From positions 1,593,852-1,657,851 of the forward strand of contig SIJG01000007.1 in assembly GCA_023374025.1 (NCBI GenBank): a stretch of 64,000 bases of DNA, written 5' to 3'. Made by a program: the position numbers and the translations under genes. Below are positions 1 to 11,358 of this stretch, piece after piece. This stretch comes from Heterodera schachtii (Eukaryota > Nematoda > Chromadorea > Rhabditida > Heteroderidae). The notes below the pieces were generated by a model. It ran no database searches and was not told the origin of the DNA. It saw only the letters and a list, made by a program, of their open reading frames with translations. Every line of letters starts with the position of its first letter. The first letter of the stretch is position 1.

Positions 1-97
1 TTGGAATTGAAGAACCACCAATTTGCTCTCAAAGGCTTTTCCAATATGTTACTTAACTATTCTTTCTTTTTGTCAAGTTAATTCATTTCTCAGATAG

Positions 98-1277
<1,180 letters not shown>

Positions 1278-1500
1278 TGTGACCGACGTTTGTTGTTTAA
1301 GAAAATGTCTTTGTTCGTTATTGCTGTTGTTGGTTGGATAAAAAGATGTTAAAATTCTGATAGGTTTAATAGGCACTTAAAATTAAAATGGGGCTCAAAT
1401 TCTAGCATTAATGAAATTTCCCTTCTAACGATAATTCTTGCTTAGAAACCCAACATATAACTCCCAAAACTTGCACAATTAGGTAATTCTTTGTTTCTAG

Positions 1501-2334
1501 TAGAGCCCGGACGGGACCGGGATCCCGCCGGGATTTTGCCGGGACTCCCGGTCCCGGGTTTTTTGGGCAAACCACCGGGACCGGGAGTCCCGTTTAAAAC
1601 GGGAGTCCCGTCCCGGTCCATTTTCCAAATCCCGGTCCCGGCCATTTGGACCGGGACTAACGGGACTAAATTTCATCAGTGAAACTGCCCCAAATTTGAA
1701 AAAATATAATAATTTAGCGAAATGTCTTTTATTTAAAATTTGAAGATGGAATTTGGGATTTTTACTATTTAAACTATTAAAAAGATACATAAAATCTACC
1801 TAAAATATTCAAAATTTGATCAAACATAGCAATTTTTTGGGGAAAATTACTTAATATGAATGTAAAAATCTATAAAAATTTTCACGCCGGCTCATAAAAA
1901 TCATTATTCTCTTAAAAAATTAAGTCAAAAACGCAAAATTTGTCAATTTTTTGGTGTAAATCTGTTAACAAACCACACACAAATTTTCAAAATTTTCCCC
2001 GGCGGCGCCTCTCGGCACCGCCGGACCCCCCCCCCCCTTGTACCCCAAATTTTTTTGAAAAAATGCGCAGTAAAAAAGGGTGTCGAAAAGCAAAAAAAAA
2101 AAGGGTCGATTTACAGGCTTGATATAATTATAAGCTAAAATATAAAATTATAAATTTTTTTTCGAATTTTTAATCAAAATTTCAAAAATTTTGAAAAAGT
2201 CCCGGGTCCCGGCGGGATCCCGGCCCAAAAACTGGGACCGGGAGTCCCGGAAAAACGGGACTCCCGGTACCGGGATCCCGTCCCGGTCCATTTTCCAAGT
2301 CCCGGTCCCGGCCATTTCAAAATTCCGGGCTCTA
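1501..2334. mobile_element. Non-autonomous hAT-like element with 8-bp TSD
   Basis: An 834-bp element flanked by a perfect 8-bp direct repeat, GTTTCTAG (1493-1500 and 2335-2342). Its termini are 11-bp perfect inverted repeats, TAGAGCCCGGA and TCCGGGCTCTA. Inside each end lie longer inverted blocks of stacked GGGACCGGGA/TCCCGGTCCC motifs (1505-1650 and 2200-2320). The middle is AT-rich with a GC hairpin near 1998-2028. An 8-bp target duplication with a short TIR ending in AGAG is typical of the hAT superfamily. No transposase is encoded. It lies between RPS15A and the PRPSAP gene. Confidence 0.85.
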
Positions 2335-2802
2335 GTTTCTAGTGCAGAATACGCGTCCCAAAAATTATTAAGCATTCCATGAATTTTGCGCGTCACTTCG
2401 AGTTTTTACGCGTCCCGAGAATTTCATCAATTATTCTTTCATTAAAATTAACCAAATTTTTTGTCTTTGTTTCCATGCGAATAACCCATGCTTGGAAAAT
2501 ATTTGAATGTTTTAACGACACCAGTTTCACTCATCACTATGTCCGTTTTGAATTTGTGGAGGCCCAAAATGTGCACCTTTGAGGACTTGTGTAGCGACAA
2601 GTGAAAGACATTGGAAAAAAGCAAAAAATACTTACAGAGAAAGGAAAGGTAATACACCGTAGTTCTAAAATGCACCCCCCCCCCCCCCCCCTAAATTAGA
2701 AACACTGCTTTAAATATTTTATTTTCCATGATAAAAGAAAATTAAAGACGAGTCATTTGCAAAAATATCGACATAAAAAGGTTATGCACGATTAGATGCT
2801 GA

Positions 2803-5800
2803 TCAATCATCGATTGTAAGGTCCCTGAAAAGAGGGCCCATCGATTCGTTGTTATAAATGCGGCGAATCGCTTCACTGAGCAGCAAGGAAATGTCAACGG
2901 TTTTTATCTTATGGCAACGCAACTTTTGCATTTCGTGTGGCACAGTATTCGTAACAATTATCTAAACCGTTGAATTTTTATAAGAGTAATCGTTGTGTCC
3001 TAATCCGACTTCGTCAATTGGGGATGACTCGAGTAAGGAAGGGGCGTCGAGTGACATTAACCCATGAGTCGCAACCACGTAAATTTTGTAGGCACCACGC
3101 GCTTTTAAAACCTGCAAATAGTTCATTTGATGGCCTTTATATTAAAAGGGGAAAATTAAATTACTTCAGCTGCTGCCACAAAGGATTGTGCATCGTCAAT
3201 AATATCGTCGACAAGGATGGCAATTTTGCCGCCAACATCCCCAACAACAGTCAGTGGGGGCTTTTCCTTTGCAACTTGCGCTGTAAGACAAAACTAGTTT
3301 TAAGGGCCGCATCAACAGAGTATTTCGATTAGAGCCCAGAATTTTAAATCGACGGGCCGGAATTTTGACGACGGAGTGGAAACGAGAATAAAGAGACGAA
3401 AAGTCCAATTTTCTAAGACATCTGGCTCAAAAAATCCTTAGTTTTCAAAATAAAAAATTAGGCAAGAGCGAGGTCAAGCATTTCGCATGGAAATCGGAGG
3501 CAATTTCGCGGAATTTTCAATAAAACCAAAAAAATGAAATTTTACGGTAAGCCATGTCAAAATCGATGCTCGTTTGTTTTTACAATTAAAAATAGATAAA
3601 CGCAGTAAAAACCCAGTGGCAAGCAAAATATTACAGAACTGATAAAGCGAATCACCAGTCTCTTAAACTCACATGGAAAAAGTTCGTATGAAACGCCTTT
3701 TCGTTTGTCCGTCGGCGATGGCGGCGGACTTTGCCGTCCATCCTCCTGGACTCCCTCGTCAGTTTTCTCCTCACCGTGAATTACAGCAATGCCTTTAAAA
3801 AAGAAAAACAAATGAAAACAGATGACGTCATATCATGCCAATTCTCAGTCTCTCGCTGTATGACGTCGCTTTGTTCATGACTCCGGGCGTTTTAGCAACA
3901 ATTACCGCATTTTTGTAGTCGGGAATCTAATAAAAAGGAAAACAAAAAGTTAAGATGCCTTCCAATAGAAGCCGAGTAGGGAATGGACTCTTAGCATTGA
4001 AACGACATGCCATGCTCTTCCCAAAAACCCAGAATTTTAACTCTCAATCAGCTAATGTTTAGAATACTCAAAAATTTTGGCACAGACCCCAACAAACATT
4101 GTATTTCATGTATTGAAGCAAAAAAGGAGACGCGCGAAGATTATCCACAGGAATGCTAAAAAAGCCTTGAATTTCCTTGCGGTATAAGTCAAGTGAAACA
4201 ATTCGAGACGCTCCTTAGGATAAAATAGTTTATGGAAATTACAACATTTTAAAAATTGTTGGTAAATTCTTACCAGCTTTGCAGACCATATCAGCGACAA
4301 GTTTCATTGGCACTGACGACCGACGAAACATTCGGCACTGCTTGCTGTAGGGCATATACGGCATTATGACGGTAATTGATCTGAATTTTAACAAAAAAAA
4401 ATGTTTTAAAAAGATGGAAACTTCGCCATCGAAGTTTTGCATGCATAAATCAAAATAAGCATTTCCATGACACAGTTGTTGACATTTCTGAACTTTAAAT
4501 TGAAAAGAAATGAAAAAGCACCCACTTATTAGAGGACTGCAAGATAAACACATGCTTTCCACGCACACTCTGTCTGATATCCACTGAGGTTTCTAAATTT
4601 AAGAAAAGTTAGGTCTTTTTTTTGGCAAAATTGAAAAAAATGGCAGAATCGGAAAAAGTGAAGAATACTGACGTCCTCGAATTTGTATATATATGATATA
4701 TCAATCGACGTGTCTTGGTCTGTAATGAAAGAATCCGAAAGAATTTTCCTGCGGCAATCAATTCCTGAAGAGTTATAGACCCGGGACTGAAATGGCAAAA
4801 TGGCTTTGGGACTGAACCGTCCAAAGCCTTAAAACGCATAAAATGCAACAAAAATATATAAATCGTTTCCTCTCTGCATGTAAAGATGAATCCGAAAGAA
4901 TTTTTAATCCAAAAGGAAATTGACAAAAGACATGGGTCCTCAAAAAATGACGCTGATCAAAAAGATTGTAAGGGGCTGAAGTGTACAAACTAAAAGTGAA
5001 TCGGTGAGTGTATTTTGGCCATAACACCGCACACTCGACTACGGCGGCCAGTAGGTGGGGCGAGACTACGGGCTACGGAATAAGTCCGCGCGTGATCCGC
5101 AGGCGGTTGACTGATTGGCGGGGGCCCTTCGGGCCCCCGCAGTCAACCGCCTGTGGCGCTCGTCAGACTTTTTCCTCCGCCCTCCGTCTCGCCCCACTAC
5201 TTGCTCCGTCTTCGCATGCTCGCTAAGGCGGGCGCTGCGCGCCCTCAGAATGCAAAATGATGAAAATTCGTGCGTAAATTGAGATTGAATCTTTTGATAT
5301 TATTTTGCTGAATATTCATACGTTTTTACCTAGTGACGGGTTCAGTCCCATAGCCATTTGGCCACTTCAGTCCCGGGTCTGTAACTCTTCAGGGATTGGT
5401 TGCCGCACAAAAATTCTTTCGGATTCTTTCATTACACACCGAGAGCTATCGAATGATATATTATATGTTTACAAATTCGAGGACGTCAGTATTCTTCACT
5501 TTTACCGCAGAATCAACATGGGTCTGTATCGCTTCGGCGACTCAACATGAAAATTGCTAAGAAGTCAAAATTTTGAAATTTTTTCTGAATACCTTTACTA
5601 TTTGCTAAAATTCCTTTGTGCTTTTTGTAAGGCTAATACCTTTGTTAGGTTTGTTGTAAACTGTTGTATCACCAAGAGCAATTCCAAGACGGCTGAAAGG
5701 GAAGTGGTTTTCGATTAAGAAATCAAAAAGCCAACTCTGATGTAAGACGGGCCAACTCTGGGTGTGAATTGCCGGTTAAAAGAACCATTCCAGTGCTCAC

Positions 5801-5815
5801 ATCCGATTTTGTCAT
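2803..5815 (-). CDS. Phosphoribosyl-pyrophosphate synthetase-associated protein (PRPSAP-type)
   Basis: Eleven exons (5815-5736, 5692-5640, 4592-4526, 4487-4422, 4380-4274, 4213-4098, 3926-3839, 3792-3673, 3280-3165, 3111-3010, 2961-2803) give 357 residues, the PRPSAP length. Landmarks include TGNSHPELA at the N-terminus, [69 protein letters not shown] and the terminal LFRDLTIDD. The insertion around [11 protein letters not shown] after AVIHGE distinguishes the regulatory PRPSAP branch from catalytic PRPS. In the known family it binds PRPP synthetase and restrains purine and pyrimidine precursor synthesis in the cytosol. The intron 3793-3838 uses a GC donor. The second intron (4593-5639) holds an inverted-repeat element. 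Confidence 0.93.
4640..5525. repeat. Large inverted repeat inside a PRPSAP intron
   Basis: Two arms of roughly 180 bp, about 4645-4830 and 5336-5515, are reverse complements at visibly high but imperfect identity. Both contain TCCCGGGTCT, ATTCTTTCGGATTCTTTCAT and AATTCGAGGACGTCAGTATT, in opposite orientation. The region between them (about 4990-5250) is GC-rich and carries a separate strong hairpin. The whole lies in a 1,047-nt intron. It resembles a foldback transposable element, but I found no clear target duplication. Confidence 0.65.
5101..5155. repeat. Nested GC hairpin
   Basis: The 14-nt arms CAGGCGGTTGACTG and CAGTCAACCGCCTG are exact reverse complements. They enclose a second palindrome, GGGGGCCCTTCGGGCCCCC, which has a TTCG-type loop. 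An unpaired ATTGGC sits on one side. The stem is strong enough to form in RNA or single-stranded DNA. It occupies the middle of the intronic inverted repeat. No RNA family was recognised. Confidence 0.75.
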
Positions 5816-6364
5816 ATTTATCCTGTTGTAAATTATTAATTTAAACTGATATAAGTAAAATCAGTTCAGGTAATAGTGCAGCTGGGGTCCCGCCCCGTCC
5901 ATTAAAAAAATTTTTTTTTTTTGTTTTCTAAAAGAAATATAAATTTTAAAAAGTCATAAAAACGACGACTTTGGTACTTGTACAGTTTCGGACCGGCTCA
6001 GTTTAATCTGGTTGTTTTAGTAGGGGGTCGTTTTAGCCCGGCAAACCGTTTTCGCCCATAACTCTTACAAATATATTTTTTTTTGTCAATCACATAAACA
6101 CACCGACTCAAAAAACGAGACATGTGTCAATAAAGAGAGAGTGCAGAGAAAAATACATCTCCCATTTTGGCGTACTATTTTTTTGTCTCTGTTAATAGAG
6201 AAACACTGAGTTCAGTCGGATTTTCTGTATAAAAGTGTTGATTTCTCCTCTCCACCTCCACAATTCCTTTTCGTAAAAAATTTTTAGTTTTTGTTCATAT
6301 ATGTCTTCAATCAATCTTAATGATTTCCTTTCCCCTTCAATTTTTAGCGGCAGCGGATTTCAAA
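5816..6364. other. Divergent intergenic region
   Basis: 549 bp between the minus-strand PRPSAP start and the plus-strand ORP start, so it probably holds both promoters. It is AT-rich. A segment near 5996-6045 (GGGGGTCGTTTTAGCCCG) matches, inverted and imperfectly, the motif repeated at 8838-8895. An acceptor-like TTTTTAG ends at 6347, 18 nt before the ORP ATG. It may be a 5'-UTR or trans-splice acceptor. No other element was identified. Confidence 0.4.
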
Positions 6365-8006
6365 ATGCAAGCGCCAGATTGGGGCAACTACGACACCAAC
6401 GGAACCGACTACGACTACATCTACAACAACTCGGACGAACGGGACAACTGGAACAGCGAGCAGGCCGGCGTGTTCAGACATTTAGTGGGCCAGGTAGACG
6501 ACGCGTTGTTCGATGAATTGTTTTAATAGAATTCCCTTTTTCAGCTCGGCACCGGTCAGACTCTGCAGAATTTGGCGCTGCCCACCTTTGTGCTGGAACG
6601 ACGCTCTCTCCTCGAAATGTACGCCGACTTCTTCGGTGAACACAGCTTTTTTAAATTTTTCCAAGTTCAATCTTACCTCATTTCAGCTCATCCTGATGAA
6701 CTGATCGCCGCCGCCTACGAGAATACGGCTGAGAAACGGTGTTTATTCCCGATTGGTTGACGACAACGCTTTTGAATCAACAATTTTTCAGATTCCTCGC
6801 CGTCCTCAAATACTACTTGAACTCCTTCTACCCTGCACGCAAAACCGACGACGCGAAGAAGCCGTACAATCCGATCCTGGGCGAAGTGTTCCGTTGCCGT
6901 TGGACCCTGCCTGGCGTGCCGTTGTCCGCAAGCCGAACCGCCGGTGGACCGTTCCCGGGCTCAGCAACCAACCAGGTCCAGTTTGAGTGATAGCCTCATC
7001 ACTCATTGAGAAATCTAATATTTGTTCCCACGTTTCAGATGACGTTCATCGGCGAGCAAGTCAGCCATCATCCGCCCATCTCCGCCTTTTACGTCGAACA
7101 TCCGGAATCCGGCGTGACCTGCACATCGCACATTTACACCGAGTCACACATCGCTGGGTTTGCATCAGTGGGCGTCCGCAACATCGGCCGGGCGACTGTT
7201 CGACTCCAAAACGTGAGTTTTGGAATTTTTTGTGCCAATTGTTTTATGGGTTTAATCGTTTGTTCCCCATTTTCAGCACAATGAGACGTACATGGCCACC
7301 TTCCCAGATGCCTTCGCGCGCAACGTCTTCACAAGGCCGTGGTTTGAACTCGCTGGAAAAGTGGGTCCATTTTGCTCAATTTTGCTTTTTCAGCAAACAA
7401 AATTTTTCCACACAGGTTGAACTCAGCTGCTTGCAAACCGGATACAGTGCCAAAATCGAGTTCCAGGCGCGGCCCATGCTCTTCGGAAGTGCGCACCAAA
7501 TTCATGGCCGAATCTACCACAGGGAGGTGGCGGTGATGCAACTGAAAGGCGACTGGCGAGGCGAAATTGTCCTGAAGCGAACTGCCCGCGGAGCCTTCCA
7601 ACCCTTTACAAACGTGCGGGCGAAGTGCGACGTGACAAAGGTGAGAAAATGCCCAAATAAAAATGAATTTCAATGCACCAATTTCTAATTTCCACAGGAA
7701 TGTGTCAAGGTGCTGGACCAGAAGAACAACGAAAGCCGGAAATTGTGGCGTCATCTCACCGCTGCTCTGTACTTCAACGACACAAAAATGGCGAACCAAG
7801 GTGGGAGGGGAGGGAGGAATTTGGAATTATGAATTAATTAGTTTTCCCCTTGTTTTTCAGTCAAGCGCTTCATCGAGCAACACCAGCGGGACGAGGACAG
7901 GCGACGCAAAGAACAACGGAGACCCCAGTGGAGGCCGCGCCATTTTCAACGCGTTGGGACTGGTACGCCGACCGACGCCTGGAGATACAGCGACGCGCAG
8001 GAATGA
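6365..8006 (+). CDS. Oxysterol-binding protein-related protein (ORP9-like lipid transfer protein)
   Basis: Nine exons (6365-6493, 6545-6635, 6687-6738, 6792-6975, 7039-7212, 7277-7360, 7416-7640, 7698-7800, 7861-8006) give 395 residues, a short ORP with the ligand-binding domain and no PH domain. The fingerprint GEQVSHHPPISAFY is complete (the family has EQVSHHPP), and KPYNPILGEVFRC is present. The LPTFVLERRSLLEMY segment, two-turn helices and charged C-terminus RFIEQHQRDEDRRRKEQR also fit. ORPs exchange sterol or phosphatidylserine for PI4P at membrane contacts. The wording of the motifs is closest to ORP9/10/11 from memory. The start is chosen 18 nt after a strong acceptor. Confidence 0.92.
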
Positions 8007-9153
8007 GGAACGAATGGGATGGCGATTCGTGCACACCTCCGAAGAACGAACTGTGCTGCCTGATGTATTAAAAGAGGATGTTTGTAAATCATTTGGCCCA
8101 AGTTGCCTCCATGTACAATTGTATAATATATATATGAATATATCACTTGGCCCTGAGTTGCCTCTCTGTGTATTTTGTATGTTATTGCGACTCACTATTG
8201 TACATTTCCTACATATATTTATTAAAAATGAATAAACTAATTCTTTATGTGTTGTGAGTGGGTTGATTTCGCCAAAACACCTTCCCGGATTTCTGCAGGG
8301 TTACTGATCACGAAATGACATTCATTTCTACTAATTCCGAACCCGAACTCAAAACCGAACAAACAGTCGTAAATTCAGGGGTCGACTCAGTTCCGTGTGA
8401 CGGAGATTTAAGAAGCCATAACTTTTTTCTTAGTTGACCAAATTTTATAAATAACAAGCTCTATTAGCTCTACAAAAATCAAAATTATGGTCCAACATGT
8501 AAAAAAGTTGTTAAGGAAAAACTTAAAAGATGTCGACTTTTTTTCAATTTCTGTTTCAATGCTTCTAAAGCTTGACCAACCCTAAAATTCAGTTTTCCCA
8601 AAATTCACATTAACTGAAAAAGTAGTGGAGAAGATTAATGTGTTAAACCACACGCGAGCACTTTGTGCGTGCTCATCGTTCTGCGTTCTTCCTTCTTTCT
8701 CCCGCTTTAAATTTGTTACTTTTTCATTGGAAACCACATTGATAAATAAATATGTTTTGACATAAATTTAAAATTTTTTGAAAAAAATAAATAAATAAAA
8801 TAGAATCCGTGTAAGACAAAAACAGCTTGCCAGACTAAAACGACCCCTCTCTGACTAAAACGACCCCTCTCTGACTAAAACAGCCCGACTAAACCGACCC
8901 CCACCGGTACAGTTTGGACCACATAAAATTTTATTGTTTTTAATGATAAAAACATCTTTTCCAAGGGGATTCGGGGTCGCTGATCACGAACATGACATCC
9001 ATTTTTACCAATTTAAAACCGGACCCGAATTGGTTATTGCTTATTTGTTTTTCTCACTGTTCAATTTAACATTGATATTTTAAAAAATTTACGGGGGATA
9101 ACAACTGGAAAAGTGCCTGATTCTTATTTAGAGAGTAAATAACAACTTGTAAA
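8007..9153. other. Intergenic region with repeat fragment
   Basis: 1,147 bp. An AATAAA-like signal lies near 8231 after the ORP stop. From about 8390 comes a segment with CATAACTTTTTTCTTAGTTG, close to the interior of the elements at 26146 and 58484. At 8838-8895 a 20-bp unit (GACTAAAACGACCCCTCTCT) is repeated about 2.5 times. This is probably a decayed copy of the same repeat group. No gene was seen. Confidence 0.5.
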
Positions 9154-10727
9154 ATGCTTTCACGACTTTTTCTCCAACCGAACAACCTTCCGTCTATTCG
9201 ATATTTGGCAACTTCTGCGTTTTCCAAAGCTCGCTATGGTTTCCGTCCTTCCGGTGGAGCAGGACAATATGTGAGTCGAGTACCTTTCTGACTCCTATTT
9301 CCAATTTACAACTTTTTTAGGCATTTCGCTTTAAAGAAGCTTTTGCTGCGCGTCAGGTTGCGCCGACTCTTCGTGAACGCCTTCTCGGCCCTACCACTGG
9401 CAAACGTATTTCTGTGACTTACTCTCTTTTCCATTTTTCGTTATTTCAGCATTTGTCGTCGGAACTTACGCACTTGCTGGTGCTTCAGTTTTTGGCATTG
9501 GAATGTTGTGCTACTACGGACTTACCACGACTGTCGACAGCGCTGCAGTTCGTTCCAAGTACGTTTTTCTGGGCTTATGCGAGGATTTGTTCTTTAATTC
9601 ACTTAAATTTCACCGAGACATTCAACCGCTCATTGTCAGTAGTCCTTTTTATCCTGTTTTTTAGTTTATGGCCTGATTATGTTCGTCAGAGACTTCAATC
9701 GACCTACGCTTATTTGGCTGGTAGCCTTGCCTTGACTGCTGGTGCTGGAGTGGCTGCTGCCCGTAGTCCTAGAATTTTGGCTCTTACCAGCGCTCCATCA
9801 CTTCTGGTTTGTCATCGGAGACGACCCTGGGATTTGGCGCGGCGGTACCGCTCCCAGACGAGACTTTTTTGCCTTTCCGCCAGCCAAAAAATTTTTCCGT
9901 TCTTTTTTCAAACAAATTTTACGATAAACGGGTGTGGTCATTGCCAGAAGGCGCCGCTGGATTAAAATGAAATTTGCTTATATTCTAATTGCTTTTTAGG
10001 TTTGGTTTGGTTCTCTCGCTGCTATTATTGGTTCTGGTATCGTTGTTCAAAAAATCGACTACCATGGCAACTCGGCTGCCAAACACTTGGCTTGGTTGGC
10101 TCATTGTGGCATTCTTGGTGCAGTTTTGGCTCCCCTTTGTTTTGTTGGTGGACCCGCCCTTATGCGAGCCGCTTGGTATACGGCTGGACTTGTTGGAGGT
10201 GCAGCTTTTATATTTTCCGAATTATTTGTTAAATAACAGGTCTATCCGCCACTGCGATCTGTGCTCCATCTGACAAATTTTTGAACATGGCTGGCCCTTT
10301 GGCGATGGGTTTGGGCGTTGTTTTCGTTGCGAGTCTTGGCACATTCGCTTTTCCACCAAACACTGCGCTTGGCGCAAGTAAAACTAACTAAATTCAAATC
10401 CAAATCATCGTTTTTGTTTCTTAAGGTCTCGCTTCGATTGTTGTCTATGGTGGACTTATTCTTTTTTCGGTGTTCCTTCTCCATGACACTCAGCGTGTGG
10501 TCAAAATGGCCGAAGGACAGCATTATTATAGCCGATTTGGGGGTCAGCAGATGGAATTGACTTCAGTTCGTCACTATGACCCGATCAATGCGTAAGCAAA
10601 ACAGACATCACTCGTATTCTAATGGTTAATCTTTCCTTCAAGGCAACTCTCGATTTACATGGACATTTTAAACATTTTCATTCGGATGGCAATGATTCTC
10701 GGTGGAGGAGGACAGCGTCGCAAATAG
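9154..10727 (+). CDS. GHITM/TMBIM5-like mitochondrial inner-membrane protein
   Basis: Eight exons (9154-9270, 9321-9405, 9450-9558, 9665-9806, 10000-10198, 10240-10377, 10426-10591, 10643-10727) give 346 residues, close to the 345 of human GHITM. The N-terminus (MLSRLFLQP...SIRYLATSAF) is Arg/Ser-rich without acids, like a mitochondrial presequence. The rest is a series of hydrophobic helices of the Bax-inhibitor-1 fold. Recognisable blocks are STYAYLAGSLALTAGAGVA, SAAKHLAWLAHCGILGAVLA, GGPALMRAAWYTAGLVGG, CAPSDKFLNM, YGGLILFSVFLLHDTQ and YDPINAQLSIYMDILNIFIR. Known members act in cristae structure and mitochondrial Ca2+/H+ exchange. The Asp in HDTQ is the conserved family residue. Confidence 0.93.
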
Positions 10728-11358
10728 ATGATGATGAGAATTGTTGATCTGATTGGCCTAAAGAGCTAAAGCTATTGACTTTCTCTGTGAATGTTTTACT
10801 TCGGCTAATGAAGTATTTTTAAAGCGCATGCGTGTAAAAAATGATTAGGTTGTACATAAAAGACACTAAAAATTTGTCATTCGGTTACAGTTGTGAGTGG
10901 TTCAATGTCAATATAACTTTTTGTCTTCTTTGGCTTTGCCTTTTAGTTCCGTTGAATTAATGAATGGATTGGGTTATGGTGTGACAGTCCCCCCGTTATT
11001 CTAAGGAAGCACTGGAAATGTGTGGAAAAGACCCGTTTTCATTTGATTGCGCAAAAACATGTATTTTACTCTCCTTTAGTGTTACAACGCAATTAGTTAA
11101 ATGCCTATTTTTGTTTGTGGGCTACGCTAACACGATAATTTTGTTTGTGCTTGCAAATTCCATCGATGTTTTCAATATTCCTTTTGATACCAAACTGACT
11201 GATAAGTGTTTAAGTGAAATTTCATTTCCATTTAATCAGTCAAAAAGCACAACCAAACGCACGTTTCGATAACGAAAATTAAATTAATAGATTTAATTGG
11301 CCTAATTTAAAATTATTTCAAAAGTTTTGACTTTGTTTGAGGTATTTTTTGTTTATTA
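10728..11358. other. Intergenic region, no gene seen
   Basis: 631 bp between GHITM and the first LACT gene. It contains the 3' UTR of GHITM and the LACT-A promoter. An 84-codon frame at 11018-11272 lacks any domain or splice support and was rejected. Confidence 0.4.

Noticed and set aside
5101..5155. Ribosomal RNA or tRNA piece
   Set aside because: The hairpin is strong but shows no conserved rRNA or tRNA arms; it sits in a repeat inside an intron.
11018..11272. 84-codon hydrophobic frame
   Set aside because: No acceptor, donor, domain or repeat support; composition like its AT-rich surroundings.
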